A stretch of DNA of 64,000 nucleotides from Fen-1135 sp963705275 (GTDB lineage Bacteria; Desulfobacterota; Syntrophia; Syntrophales; UBA2185): positions 2,108,001 through 2,172,000 of the forward strand of contig OY970063.1 of assembly GCA_963705275.1 (NCBI GenBank). The letters are read 5' to 3'. The notes beneath the pieces are model-generated. The model was not told the origin of the DNA. It saw only the letters and a list, made by a program, of their open reading frames with translations, and made no database searches. The translations under genes and the position numbers were made by a program. The number at the start of each line of letters is the position of its first letter. Positions within the stretch are counted from its first letter, which is position 1. Positions 1-9,691 of the stretch are shown here, piece by piece.

Positions 1-2
1 CC

Positions 3-68
3 CTGTCGCACATTTGGGATCATTTTTTGCTGTCTATCATGCTAAAGCCAGCACAATATCAGGTGTAA
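3..68 (+). CDS. 3' end of an upstream gene (partial)
   Basis: The frame starting at base 3 is open from the window edge to a TAA at 66-68, four bases before the modA start. The 21 readable residues (ending AQYQV) match no family I recognise. The tight spacing to modA suggests an upstream gene in the same operon, but an open frame this short can occur by chance. Confidence 0.25.
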   Translation: MSHIWDHFLLSIMLKPAQYQV

Positions 69-71
69 AGA

Positions 72-815
72 ATGAAACGGTGCTTATTTTTTCCCCTGGT
101 TTTTTCGGTGCTTATCTATTCCATTCCGGCTATTGCAGCCGAATCGCTTAACGTTGCCGTTGCGGCGAATTTCATGCAACCATTTAAAGAGATCGCGAAA
201 TTATTTGAATCAAAGAACATGATTTCCACCAGTGGAACCTTTGCCTCCTCAGGCCATCTTGCGGGTCAGATCATAAATGGAGCCCCTTATGATATTTTCC
301 TGTCGGCAGACGAGGAACGGCCCGCGACGCTCTTCCAAAAAGGCCTTGCGGAGAAACCTTTTGTTTACGCTCGTGGCCGGGTTGTCCTCTGGTCGGCAAA
401 AAAAGAACTGTGCGGCGTATCAGGCTGGCAGGCGGTTGTCAAGCATCCCTCCGTGAAAAAAATTGCCGTTGCCTCGCCAAAGGTAGCACCCTATGGGGCA
501 GCGTCTATGACCGCCATAGAACAAAGCCGCCTTCTGAATGTGGTACAGAATAAACTTGTCTATCCGGAAAACATCGCCCAGGCCTTTCAATACGCCGCGA
601 CAGAGAGTGCGGATGCCGCCTTCTGCGCCCTTTCGGCGGCATTATCGGAGCAAGGCAAAAAGGGCTGTTATTTTGAGGTTGATGAAGCTCCCCCCATCGT
701 GCAGGGAGGATGCATACTGATGCGGGCAAAGGACAGAGAAGCAGTGAAAAAATTCGCGAATTTCCTCAATTCCCCGGAGGCAAATTCCATAAGAAAGAAA
801 TACGGATACAAATAA
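72..815 (+). CDS. modA: Molybdate ABC transporter, substrate-binding protein ModA
   Basis: A 247-residue periplasmic binding protein that captures molybdate (or tungstate) and delivers it to ModBC. The N-terminus is a typical Sec signal peptide: positive MKR, a hydrophobic stretch, and an Ala-rich cleavage region near residue 23. The ModA oxyanion-binding signature SSGHLAGQI lies near residues 59-67 and is followed by PYDIFLSAD, as usual in the family. Length is normal. The gene is followed after 3 nt by modB, so modABC and the next gene form an operon. The context of formate dehydrogenase genes agrees with a molybdenum or tungsten supply role. Metal specificity cannot be read from sequence. 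Confidence 0.95.
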   Translation: MKRCLFFPLVFSVLIYSIPAIAAESLNVAVAANFMQPFKEIAKLFESKNMISTSGTFASSGHLAGQIINGAPYDIFLSADEERPATLFQKGLAEKPFVYARGRVVLWSAKKELCGVSGWQAVVKHPSVKKIAVASPKVAPYGAASMTAIEQSRLLNVVQNKLVYPENIAQAFQYAATESADAAFCALSAALSEQGKKGCYFEVDEAPPIVQGGCILMRAKDREAVKKFANFLNSPEANSIRKKYGYK

Positions 816-818
816 GTT

Positions 819-1484
819 GTGGATTGGCAGCCCTTTTTCCTATCTTTGAAACTCGCCGCGGTCAGCACCTTTCTGCTTATTATCCTCGCGGCGCCCCTGG
901 CGTATACCCTCGCCCTCGCCCGTTTCGCGGGAAAGGCATTTCTGGAGGCGTTGATTAATTTGCCGATGGCTCTACCTCCTACGGTGTTGGGATTTTATCT
1001 TCTTGTCATCATGGGGCCAAAAGGCTTCCTCGGCCGCTACTGGGAGACCATTACCGGCTCTCCCCTCATCTTCACATTTCAGGGAATTGTTATTGCCCTT
1101 CTTATTTATTGTTTACCGTTCGCCATTCAGCCCATGAAGGCCGCCTTCGAAAAGATCGATCGCAGCATGCTGGAAAGCGCGTATGTTCTGGGGCTTTCCC
1201 CGCTGTCCACATTTCTCCGGGTCATTATCCCCAACAGCGTAAGCGGGCTTGCGGCGGCAGCTATCCTTGTCTTCATCCACAGCATCGGCGCCTTCGGTGT
1301 GCTCCTCATGGTGGGCGGCAGCATTCCGGGAGAGACGAAAGTGGCATCCATTGCCATATATGAAGCGGTCGAATCCCTCGCGTACAGGGAGGCGGGGTTG
1401 ATGTGCCTGGTATTGATCCCGATCAGCTATTCCTTTCTTCTCCTTCTCAACCTGATTACCAGGAGGAGTAAGGCATGGAGCTGA
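819..1484 (+). CDS. modB: Molybdate ABC transporter permease ModB
   Basis: A 221-residue inner-membrane permease with about five hydrophobic segments. The cytoplasmic EAA loop that docks on the ATPase is visible near residues 121-139 (ESAYVLGLS followed by FLRVIIP). The start is GTG at 819, three bases after the modA stop; no better ATG lies nearby and it gives the family's normal N-terminus. The 3' end overlaps modC by 10 nt, indicating translational coupling. It forms the transmembrane channel of the molybdate importer with ModA and ModC. Confidence 0.94.
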   Translation: MDWQPFFLSLKLAAVSTFLLIILAAPLAYTLALARFAGKAFLEALINLPMALPPTVLGFYLLVIMGPKGFLGRYWETITGSPLIFTFQGIVIALLIYCLPFAIQPMKAAFEKIDRSMLESAYVLGLSPLSTFLRVIIPNSVSGLAAAAILVFIHSIGAFGVLLMVGGSIPGETKVASIAIYEAVESLAYREAGLMCLVLIPISYSFLLLLNLITRRSKAWS

Positions 1485-2215
1485 AAATATCCGTCAGAAA
1501 ACGGCTCCCGTTGTTTGAACTTGATGTCTCCTTCTCATGTTCACAGGATAAGCTTTTAGTGATCATTGGGCCGTCCGGCGCCGGCAAGACGACTATCATC
1601 AGGATGCTCGCCGGCCTGGACAAACCGGACGAAGGAACCATTACATTCGATGGAGAGACATGGCTGGACACGAAGAAAGGCATTTTTGTTCCCCCGCAGA
1701 GACGCAAGCTGGGATATGTGTTTCAGGATTATCCACTCTTCCCCCATCTTAATGTTCAGAAAAACATAGCCTTTGCCGCGCAGGACGAAGCCTGCGTGGA
1801 AATGCTGATGAAACGTTTTGATATCTGGCATCTCCGGGACAGGAAAGTGACCATGATCTCCGGGGGTGAGCGTCAGCGCGCAGCTATCTGTCAGAACCTG
1901 GCCCGCAAACCCCGCGTCCTCCTTTTGGACGAACCTCTTTCCGCCCTGGACGCTGTCACCCGCAAGACCCTCCGGACGGAGATCAAGCAATTGAAGGGGG
2001 AGCTTTGCATCCCCATAATCCATGTCACCCATGATATATCGGAAGCGACGCAGCTTGGAGACGAGCTTCTGCCGGTTGTTCAGGGCAGGATCGTTCCCCG
2101 GTGGACATTCCAGTTTCGCCTCAAGGACCTTTCCTTCAGGCGCCGTGACGGTATCGAGGATATCTGGGGGCAGAACGACACATATAACGATAATCTCGAG
2201 GTATCCAGTTTATGA
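1475..2215 (+). CDS. modC: Molybdate ABC transporter ATPase ModC, short form
   Basis: A 246-residue ABC ATPase that powers molybdate import. Walker A is GPSGAGKTT at residues 32-40, the ABC signature ISGGERQRAA is near 128, and Walker B LLLDEP and the D-loop SALD follow. A switch His is seen in HVTHD. The protein is about 100 residues shorter than E. coli ModC (about 350) because the C-terminal molybdate-binding MOP domain is absent. The last about 40 residues are charged and not conserved. The start overlaps modB by 10 nt behind an AGGAGG-like site, and the stop overlaps the next start (ATGA). Without the MOP domain, direct feedback by molybdate on the ATPase is unlikely. Confidence 0.93.
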   Translation: MELKISVRKRLPLFELDVSFSCSQDKLLVIIGPSGAGKTTIIRMLAGLDKPDEGTITFDGETWLDTKKGIFVPPQRRKLGYVFQDYPLFPHLNVQKNIAFAAQDEACVEMLMKRFDIWHLRDRKVTMISGGERQRAAICQNLARKPRVLLLDEPLSALDAVTRKTLRTEIKQLKGELCIPIIHVTHDISEATQLGDELLPVVQGRIVPRWTFQFRLKDLSFRRRDGIEDIWGQNDTYNDNLEVSSL

Positions 2216-3852
2216 ATATCGGTCCCTACACATTAGAAGAGTATAAGAATCTCGTTAAGTCCTTCCATGGCTATTTAGCGCCGGGTCTCCTGGTCGGCGG
2301 TTTTATGGTGGACCATGCGTTGAACCACTTGCCGGAAGGCGACTTTTTCGACGCCGTCTGTGAAACAAGGGCCTGTCTGCCCGACGCCATCCAGCTCCTT
2401 ACGCCCTGCACGATAGGCAACGGATGGCTGAAGGTGCTTGACATGGGAAGGTATGCCCTGACCTTGTATGAGAAACATGGAGGGAAGGGCGTGCGGGTGC
2501 ATCTGGATGTCAGCAAACTGGATCCATGGCCGAACATCAAGAGCTGGTTCCTGAAACTGAAGCCAAAAGACCATCAGGATTCAAATGCCCTGCTGGAAGA
2601 AATCGGCGAAGCGCAGGCAACCATCCTGGGAATGGAAGAAGTAGAAGTCCTAGTTGATCGTCTGGAAAAAAAGCACAAAGATATTATCGCTATCTGTCCT
2701 GTCTGTGGCGAGGCGTATCGTGCGATGTCACAGGGCTTATGCAAGGCATGCCGTGGCGAAGTGGCATATGTAAGGACAGGTGATCGCGTCAAGGTGAAGA
2801 AGGGAAGCAAACCCAAGCTCACTCTCGTGCCTCTGGAAAAGGCCGTAGGCCGCCGGGCTTTGCATGACATGACACGCATCATCCCTGAAAAGGAAAAAGG
2901 GGCTGCCTTCCACCGTGGACAGACGATTACCGCCGGTGATGTCTGCCGTCTTCAGCAGATGGGAAGGTTGAATGTATACGTTGAAGACGGAGAAAAGCGC
3001 GATTCCGAATGGGTGCATGAAGACGAGGCGGCTCTCGCCTTTGCCGGGGCGATGGCCGGCGACGGGGTCTCCTATTCCGACACACCGAGGGAAGGAAAAG
3101 TAAACCTTACGGCAGCGAGAAATGGCCTGCTTGTTATTGACACAAAGCGGCTGCTTTCCTTTAATATGCTCCCCGATGTCATCTGCGCTTCCCGCCAAAG
3201 TTATTCCATAGTCGAACAAGGCCACAAGCTCGCGGGTGTCAGGGCCATACCCCTGTACCTGAACCGGGAAGACTTCCGCAAGGCGCTGGCTACATTAAAC
3301 GGAGAGCCCTTATCCTTGTTTCGGGTGCTCCCTCTGCGGAAGTCAAAAGCGGGCATCCTGGTGACGGGTACGGAAGTGTTTCAAGGGCTGGTGGAGGACA
3401 AATTCATCCCTATCATCAGCAGCAAGTTGGAACACTATGGCTGTGAGGTTGCAGATACGCGGATTGTGCCCGACGAGCGCGAGGCGATCAGTCGGGCTGT
3501 CGGTGAACTCCTTGCCGCCGGCATTGATCTCCTGGTGACCACCGCTGGTCTTTCCGTGGATCCCGATGATGTCACGAGGCAGGGCCTCCAGGATGCGGGA
3601 GCGACGGATATGCTCTACGGGATGTCGGCGATACCGGGGGCCATGACTTTGCTGGCGCGCATCGGCCAGGTCCATGTGATCGGCGTTCCGGCCTGTGCCC
3701 TGTATTTCAAGACGACCGGGTTCGATCTCCTGCTTCCGAGGCTGCTGGCTGATCAATCTCCCACGCGGGAAGATCTCGCTATCCTCGGTCATGGGGCCCT
3801 CTGCCTGGAGTGCGAGGAGTGCCGCTTTCCCCGTTGCACCTTCGGCAGATAA
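2212..3852 (+). CDS. FmdE domain fused to MoeA-like molybdopterin-binding protein
   Basis: A 546-residue fusion. Residues 1 to about 150 resemble FmdE, the small subunit associated with formylmethanofuran dehydrogenase, with the usual FHGYLAPGLLVGG start. A zinc ribbon (CPVC...CKAC) follows near 163-182. The rest is MoeA-like: a linker segment (GRRALHDMTRIIPEKEKG) and a MoCF-type domain near 350-500 with GILVTGTEVFQG and TTAGLSVDPDD. The tail is rich in Cys (CLECEECRFPRC). MoeA proteins insert Mo or W into molybdopterin. The start overlaps the modC stop as ATGA. The position between molybdate uptake and formate dehydrogenase genes suggests metal insertion or maturation for FdnG. That role is inferred. 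Confidence 0.82.
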   Translation: MNIGPYTLEEYKNLVKSFHGYLAPGLLVGGFMVDHALNHLPEGDFFDAVCETRACLPDAIQLLTPCTIGNGWLKVLDMGRYALTLYEKHGGKGVRVHLDVSKLDPWPNIKSWFLKLKPKDHQDSNALLEEIGEAQATILGMEEVEVLVDRLEKKHKDIIAICPVCGEAYRAMSQGLCKACRGEVAYVRTGDRVKVKKGSKPKLTLVPLEKAVGRRALHDMTRIIPEKEKGAAFHRGQTITAGDVCRLQQMGRLNVYVEDGEKRDSEWVHEDEAALAFAGAMAGDGVSYSDTPREGKVNLTAARNGLLVIDTKRLLSFNMLPDVICASRQSYSIVEQGHKLAGVRAIPLYLNREDFRKALATLNGEPLSLFRVLPLRKSKAGILVTGTEVFQGLVEDKFIPIISSKLEHYGCEVADTRIVPDEREAISRAVGELLAAGIDLLVTTAGLSVDPDDVTRQGLQDAGATDMLYGMSAIPGAMTLLARIGQVHVIGVPACALYFKTTGFDLLLPRLLADQSPTREDLAILGHGALCLECEECRFPRCTFGR

Positions 3853-3879
3853 GTACGATATTTTTAGATTTTACTGTCA

Positions 3880-3898
3880 TTCCGTGCTTGACACGGAA
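3880..3898. repeat. Palindromic intergenic element, REP-like
   Basis: TTCCGTG-ctTga-CACGGAA is a 7-bp inverted repeat inside the phrase TCATTCCGTGCTTGACACGG, followed by AATCCAGG. Similar short palindromes recur between genes in many Desulfobacterota. A degenerate relative lies at 22743-22761. It could also act as a weak terminator for the mod operon, although no clear T-run follows. Confidence 0.5.
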
Positions 3899-4025
3899 TC
3901 CAGGTCTTCTAAATGATGGATTTCCTTGTCAAGTGAAGGTCAGGATTTGCTTTCGCAGCAATTACAAACAGCATAGAACTTATGGTGCATATAGAAATTG
4001 AGAAAGAAACTGAGGTCAACATAAT

Positions 4026-4898
4026 ATGAATCATGAAGAGAGAATAGAGCAGATCGAACAATTGATGGACGATATCGCCGAGAAAAATCCCCACTGCAGG
4101 GATATTGTAAACGCCTTCCGGCCGGTCATTTTAGAGAGATGCCGCCTGGTTGAGAAATTGGCATTGCAAGACACGGATGCACCCAAGGTCGACAAGCGGA
4201 AATTCAAACGGGGAGTGGCCTTGGTACGTCAGATGATGCTGTTCCGACATGATGATCCATGGGACGAGATAGCCCTTTCCCTCATGCCTGCCATGAAACA
4301 GGGATTCCCGGCTCTTCATCAGGATTTGGACAAACTGGAAGAACTAATAAAGAAAGGAAATATCGACAGCTATGATTACTTCAAATCATATCCTGACGAT
4401 GGAGATACTGTTGTCGCCAGCTGGGCATCGGAGTTCAATGTAGGTACAGTAGCCCTCGCCTTATTGTTGAGAACCATAACGAGAATCATTCTCGAAAAAA
4501 GATCGCAGCAGATAGAATGGAAATGGGACAATTGGGAAAAGGGTTACTGCCCGGTCTGTGGGACGTTTCCCTCCATAGCGATGATAAAAGAAAAAATCGC
4601 CGAGAGATGGTTGCACTGCTCCCAGTGTGGTTATGAGTGGAAATTCAGCAGAGTTCTATGTCCTTACTGCGAACATGAAGCATATGAGGAAATGCCCTTT
4701 TTCTTTGTGGAGGGCAAGGACAATGAATGTGCATTTGCCTGCGAAAAGTGCAAACGGTATTTGATCACATTGACCCGCATGAGTGACCTGCTCACCCGCG
4801 ATCTGGACATTTCCGCCATCAGACTCACCCATCTTGACATCATCATGCAGGATAAGGGCTACCAGCCCATGGCAATCTGTCAATGGAATGCCCTTTAA
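4026..4898 (+). CDS. fdhE: Formate dehydrogenase maturation protein FdhE
   Basis: A 290-residue cytoplasmic protein of the FdhE family, needed for assembly or redox protection of respiratory formate dehydrogenase. The family's rubredoxin-like metal sites are plain in the second half: CPVC, CSQC, CPYC and CEKC pairs between about residues 175 and 245. Length matches the family (about 300). It sits directly upstream of fdnGHI with a 226-nt gap that carries a possible regulatory palindrome, so it may be transcribed separately from the structural genes. Confidence 0.93.
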   Translation: MNHEERIEQIEQLMDDIAEKNPHCRDIVNAFRPVILERCRLVEKLALQDTDAPKVDKRKFKRGVALVRQMMLFRHDDPWDEIALSLMPAMKQGFPALHQDLDKLEELIKKGNIDSYDYFKSYPDDGDTVVASWASEFNVGTVALALLLRTITRIILEKRSQQIEWKWDNWEKGYCPVCGTFPSIAMIKEKIAERWLHCSQCGYEWKFSRVLCPYCEHEAYEEMPFFFVEGKDNECAFACEKCKRYLITLTRMSDLLTRDLDISAIRLTHLDIIMQDKGYQPMAICQWNAL

Positions 4899-4994
4899 TG
4901 CATGACTTTCTAACTGTTATGTCTTCATGATATTACTTCAAGAAAGACATCTGACCCGCCAATTCTTAACTCGTTGATCTGCCTGCCTTCACGA

Positions 4995-5012
4995 TATGTT
5001 AATATTAACATA
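4995..5012. promoter_or_regulatory. 18-bp perfect palindrome upstream of fdnG
   Basis: TATGTTAATATTAACATA is a perfect palindrome about 113 nt before the fdnG start. A related half-site, TTGTTAATGTTA, follows about 12 nt later. The symmetry and position suggest an operator for a dimeric regulator of the formate dehydrogenase operon. The regulator is unknown, and the AT-rich context leaves room for coincidence. Confidence 0.4.
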
Positions 5013-5124
5013 AGCAATTGATATTGTTAATGTTATAGATAGTTTTTTCTTGACTGCCCGGGTGAAAGAGTATATGCACGTCATATTTGACATATGTCAG
5101 TTATGGCACAATAAGGAGGCTTCT

Positions 5125-8100
5125 ATGGAAATTACTCGAAGAGGGTTCTTGACGCTGACCGGCGCCATAGGATCGGGGATAACCCTGTCCTCCCTGGGGA
5201 TAAACCTGATCCCCACGCTGGCGTACGCGGAAGAGCTCAATAAGACGAACAGGATTAAAAACGCGAAACAAGTGATAACCACGTGCTGTTACTGCTCGGT
5301 GGGATGCGGTCTCATCTGCAGTGTAGATAAAGCAACTGGAAAGACCTTCAATATAGAAGGCGATTCCGAGCACCCCATCAATGAGGGATCACTCTGTGCA
5401 AAAGGCGCCGGCCTTTTTGATCTGACGGAGGCAAATAAATATCGTCTCAAGAAGGTTCTCTACCGAGCCCCCGGCGGTGACAAATGGGAGGAAAAAGATT
5501 GGAACTTTGCCATCGAAAGAATAGCCCGGTTGGTGAAGGATACGCGAGATAAGGAATTTGTCACGAAGAACGCCAAGGGTGAACTGGTCAATCGTTGCGA
5601 AAACATCGGGCACTATGGCAGCTCCAACATCGATAATGAGGAATGCTGGCTCGTTACCGCCAAGGCGCGCGCCCTCGGCCTTGTTTATATCGACCATCAG
5701 GCCCGGGTCTGACACAGTCCCTCTGTAGCGGCTCTGGGAGAGTCGTTCGGACGCGGTTCCATGACGAACCACTATATCGATATAAGGAACAGTGATTGCA
5801 TTCTGATTATGGGGAGCAACATGGCGGAGAATCACCCCATCGCCTACAAGTGGGTCACCAAGGCCCAGGAAAAGGGTGCAATCGTTATTCACGTCGATCC
5901 CCGTTACACCCGTACATCAGCTCGTGCAACTTTTCATGTGCCCCTACGTTCCGGTACGGACATCGCTTTTCTCGGCGGTATGATCAACTACATCATCGCC
6001 AAGGACAAATGGTTTAAGGATTATGTCCTGAATTACACCAACGCCTCCTTCATTGTCGGCAAGGATTATAATTTCAAGGACGGGCTGTTCTCCGGCTATG
6101 ATGCAGAAAAGCGAAAATACAACAAAGACACCTGGGTCCTGGAAAAGGACGGCAGAGGTATCCCCAAGAGAGACATATCACTCAAAGATCCACGTTGCGT
6201 CTTCAATATGATGAAGGAGCACTACTCGCGATATACCTTGGATAAGGTCTCCAGCATCACCGGTGTATCAAAAGATAATTTGGTAAAGGTTTATGATGCA
6301 TATGCCGCTACAGGCGTTCCGGACAAGGCCGGAACGGAATGTTACGCCCTCGGTTGGACTCACCACACGACGGGAAGCCAGATTATCCGGACCATGTCGA
6401 TAGTCCAGCTCCTCCTGGGCAATATGGGAATCGCCGGCGGCGGTGTGAATGCCATGCGGGGTGAGCCGAACGTTCAGGGATCGACGGATCATGCCATTCT
6501 GTACAACGTTCTCCCCGGTTATTTAAAAGTGCCGACGGGTTCGCAGGATACCATGGATAAATATCTTGAGAAATGCACCCCCGTATCAAAAGACCCACAA
6601 TCGGCCAATTACTATCAGAACTATCCCAATTTTTTTGTGAGTTTTCTTACCTCCTACTTTGGGGACAAGGCGTCAAAGGAAAACGATTTTGGATACGACT
6701 GGCTGCCCAAAATGGACGATGGGAAAGCTTATTCCACGATGCACATGTTCGACAAGATGTATGAGGGCAAGATCAAGGGATTCTTCGTTATTGGCGCGGA
6801 TCCGGCCGTCAGTTCTCCGAATACCGGCAAGGTGCGTAAGGCGATGGAAAAACTCGACTGGCTCATCGGCGAAAATATATTTGACAATGAAACCTACCAA
6901 TTCTGGAGGGCTCCCGGTGTCGATCCGAAGAAGATCAAGACGGAGGTCTTTCTCCTCCCTGCATCCGCCTCTATGGAGAAGGAAGGCAGCCAGAGCAACA
7001 GCGGCCGCTGGGTGCAGTGGAAGTACAAGGCTGCGGAAGCGCCGGGAGACGGCATAGCCGTGGGAGAGATCACGATCAAGATCATGGCGGCGATCAAAGC
7101 CCTGTACGCAAAAGAAGGCGGTCCCAATGCAGAGGCTATCCTGAATCTCAAGTGGGATTATACGGACAGCAAGGGCAGATATGATGCACTGAAGGTGTCC
7201 AAACAGATCAACGGCTATTTTCTCAGAGATACGGTTATCGAGGACAAGGCAAAGAATACAAAGACCGAATTCAAGAAAGGCCAGCTTGTGCCGACCTTCG
7301 GGATGCTCAAGGCCGATGGGGCGACGTCGAGCGGTAACTGGATCATGTCTGGCAGCTTTACCGCGGACGGCGATAACAAGATGGCCAAACGGGGAAAAGA
7401 AGATCCCACGGGGCTTGGCTTGTTCCCCAACTGGGCCTTTGTCTGGCCGGTCAACCGGCGCATTCTTTATAACCGGGCTTCCTGCGACGTTAATGGAAAG
7501 CCTTACAACCCTAAGAGAAAGCTCCTGGAATGGACGGGGGATAAGTGGGTGGGGGACGTCCCGGACGGCCCCTGGCCTCCCATGGCAGATAAGGAGAAGG
7601 GGAAATATCCCTTCATCATGAAGGCCGACGGCGTCGGCGCCCTCTTCGGCCCCGGCATGGCGGAAGGTCCCTTCCCGGAACATTACGAACCCCTGGAAGG
7701 ACCCCTGGCGAAAAATCCCCTGTCGGGTCAGTTGATCAATCCGGCCATTACAATCTTCAAGAGTGATATGGATAAAGTGGCCAATGCTGATGAGAAATTT
7801 CCTTACGTCTGTACGACATACTCCTGTACGGAGCACTGGTGCAGCGGGGCGTTGACCCGGTGGCAGGCCTGGCTTTTGGAAGCCATGCCTGGAGCGTATG
7901 TGGAGATCAGTGATATCCTGGCTAAGGAAAAAGGCATCAAGAACGGTGAGCGAGTGAAGGTTTCATCTATTCGCGGTCAAGCGACATGTGTCGCGATGGT
8001 GACAAAACGGCTCACACCCTTTACGGTAGAGGGGAAGAAGATCCATCAGGTGGGTATGCCTTTTAATTACGGATGGCTGTTTCCCAAGAACACCAGAGAC

Positions 8101-8193
8101 GACAGCACGAACTTTTTAAGCCCAAGCGTAGGTGATGCGAATACTTTCTGTCCCGAATACAAGGCCTTCATGGTCAATGTAACGAAGCTATAG
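5125..8193 (+). CDS. fdnG: Formate dehydrogenase catalytic subunit, selenocysteine-containing (FdnG type)
   Basis: The molybdopterin-bis-guanine-dinucleotide subunit of a membrane formate dehydrogenase, oxidising formate to CO2. ATG 5125 is chosen because AAGGAGG lies at 5113-5119 and a Tat signal follows at once (TRRGFLTLTG, residues 4-13), so the enzyme is exported folded. Cys54, Cys57, Cys61 and Cys91 form the N-terminal 4Fe-4S site. An in-frame TGA at 5710-5712 falls at codon 196 in the context ARV-U-HSPSVAALG, the conserved selenocysteine site of FdnG/FdoG, where E. coli also has Sec196. Reading through gives 1022 residues, the family's usual size (about 1015). FdnH and FdnI follow with 11-nt and 2-nt gaps. 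A gene caller would split this gene at the TGA. Confidence 0.96.
5710..5739 (+). promoter_or_regulatory. Sec codon and candidate SECIS element in fdnG
   Basis: TGA at 5710-5712 is the Sec196 codon. Bacterial SECIS hairpins lie just downstream inside the coding region. Here TCCC (5718-5721) can pair with GGGA (5736-5739) around a loop containing GGCTCT, reminiscent of the GGUCU apical motif of E. coli fdh SECIS elements. The stem is short, so the exact fold is uncertain even though Sec decoding itself is nearly certain from the protein context. Confidence 0.5.
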
Positions 8194-8204
8194 GAGGCTG
8201 AACG

Positions 8205-9005
8205 ATGAAATATATGGAACTCACAAAACTGATCGATACGACAAAATGCACTGCCTGCCGCGGCTGTCAAATTGCCTGCAAGCAGTGGAATGAAATGCCG
8301 GGCCTGAAAACAAGACAATCGGGCAGCTACCAGAATCCACCTGACCTGCAGTGGAATACATGGACCTTAATTCGTTTTCAGGAGTACGTTAATAAACAGG
8401 GGAAATTTAGCTGGCTGTTTAGAAAAGACGGGTGCATGCACTGCACAGATGCGGCCTGCGTGAAGGTGTGTCCGAGCGAAGCTCTCTACCACACGGAATT
8501 CGGTAATGTGGGGCTCAAATCCCATCTCTGCATCGGGTGCAAGGAGTGCGTCACGGCATGTCCCTTCGAAATTCCCAGGTATAACGACACGAAGGATAAG
8601 ATTTACAAATGTGACCTGTGCGTAACCAGGATCAGGGAGAGTCAGCAGCCCGCCTGTGTAAAATCCTGCCCTACAGGGGCGCTCACCATCGGCGGAAAAG
8701 ACGCTATGATCAAGAAGGCCTATGCACGGGCGAAGGAACTCGGCGGCGATGCCAATGTTTATGGCGATAAATTCGTAGGCGGTACGCACGTTCTCTATGT
8801 CCTGAACGAGAAGCCGGAGGCTTACGACGAGCTGCCCAAAAACCCGACAGTGCCTCTCTCTATCGTGTTATGGAAGGATGTGCTGAAACCGTTCAGCCTC
8901 CTTGCCGTAGGCGGCGTGCTGGCGGGATCGTTCCTGCACTATATCATCCATGGGCCCAAGACGCCGGATGAAAATGGTGCAAGCACTAAGGAAGGGGGTG
9001 AATAA
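8205..9005 (+). CDS. fdnH: Formate dehydrogenase iron-sulfur subunit (FdnH type)
   Basis: A 266-residue electron-transfer subunit that passes electrons from FdnG to the membrane cytochrome. Four ferredoxin-type 4Fe-4S Cys clusters are visible: CTACRGCQIAC near residue 13, CMHCTDAACVKVC, CIGCKECVTAC, and CDLC with CVKSC. One transmembrane helix near residues 225-247 anchors it, as in E. coli FdnH, facing the periplasm. It lies 11 nt after fdnG behind AGGAGG and 2 nt before the cytochrome gene. It is slightly shorter than E. coli FdnH (294). Confidence 0.95.
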   Translation: MKYMELTKLIDTTKCTACRGCQIACKQWNEMPGLKTRQSGSYQNPPDLQWNTWTLIRFQEYVNKQGKFSWLFRKDGCMHCTDAACVKVCPSEALYHTEFGNVGLKSHLCIGCKECVTACPFEIPRYNDTKDKIYKCDLCVTRIRESQQPACVKSCPTGALTIGGKDAMIKKAYARAKELGGDANVYGDKFVGGTHVLYVLNEKPEAYDELPKNPTVPLSIVLWKDVLKPFSLLAVGGVLAGSFLHYIIHGPKTPDENGASTKEGGE

Positions 9006-9007
9006 TC

Positions 9008-9664
9008 ATGAAGAAGGGATTGATTCAGGCGACAGATTGGTATGAGAGGTTAGTTCACTGGATGCTGGCGCTATCCTGCCTTGCTCTGTGCTTCACGGGG
9101 TTGGGCATGATGTTTCACTCATTTAACTTTATCGCGAACATGATGGGTGGTCTCGTCGTTGCGAAGTATGTCCACAATTTTATGGGCCTCTTCTTCGGCC
9201 TGGCCCTTCTTCTGGCCATCAAGATGTGGTGGCACGAAGCGGGCGTATTCTCAATGCCGGAAGACCTGGAGTGGATGATGGTAGCCGGTGGCTACCTATG
9301 GCACGTGGATAAAGTTCCTGAGGTGGGGAAATATAATCCGGGGCAGAAGATGTTCTTCCTGGCGGTCGCCATCTTCGGGGCAGTCATGGTGGTAACGGGG
9401 CTTATCATGTGGTTCCCGCTGATGTTCCCGGCAATGCTGGTGCGATGGTTATTTGTCCTCCATGCCCTCGGGTTCGTGGTGATCTTCGCGTTCTTCTTCG
9501 TGCATCTTTATCTTGGGACCATCGGCTCTCCCGGTTCCGCACCGGCAATGTTCTCGGGCTGGGTTACAAGGGCCTGGCTCAAGAAGCAGCATCCCAAGTG
9601 GTTGAAGGAGATGGAAGAGGAAGGCACGCTAGTGGTTTCCGGTGAGGGAGAGAAGGCGCATTAA
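9008..9664 (+). CDS. fdnI: Formate dehydrogenase cytochrome b subunit (FdnI type)
   Basis: A 218-residue membrane subunit with four hydrophobic helices. His residues placed for heme b ligation are seen in RLVHWML near residue 16, YVHNFMG near 54, and in VLHALG and FFVHLYLG near 150 and 165. The family tail (SGWVTRAWLKKQHPKW) is present. It anchors FdnGH and transfers electrons to quinone. In syntrophs such complexes can also run with reverse electron transport. It is the last gene of the operon and is followed by a strong terminator. Confidence 0.93.
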   Translation: MKKGLIQATDWYERLVHWMLALSCLALCFTGLGMMFHSFNFIANMMGGLVVAKYVHNFMGLFFGLALLLAIKMWWHEAGVFSMPEDLEWMMVAGGYLWHVDKVPEVGKYNPGQKMFFLAVAIFGAVMVVTGLIMWFPLMFPAMLVRWLFVLHALGFVVIFAFFFVHLYLGTIGSPGSAPAMFSGWVTRAWLKKQHPKWLKEMEEEGTLVVSGEGEKAH

Positions 9665-9691
9665 CAGCCGACGTAATAAGCATGTAGCAAA

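Noticed and set aside
6673..7836. 387-codon open frame on the minus strand
   Set aside because: It lies antisense to fdnG, whose coding is certain, and has no domain or ribosome binding site.
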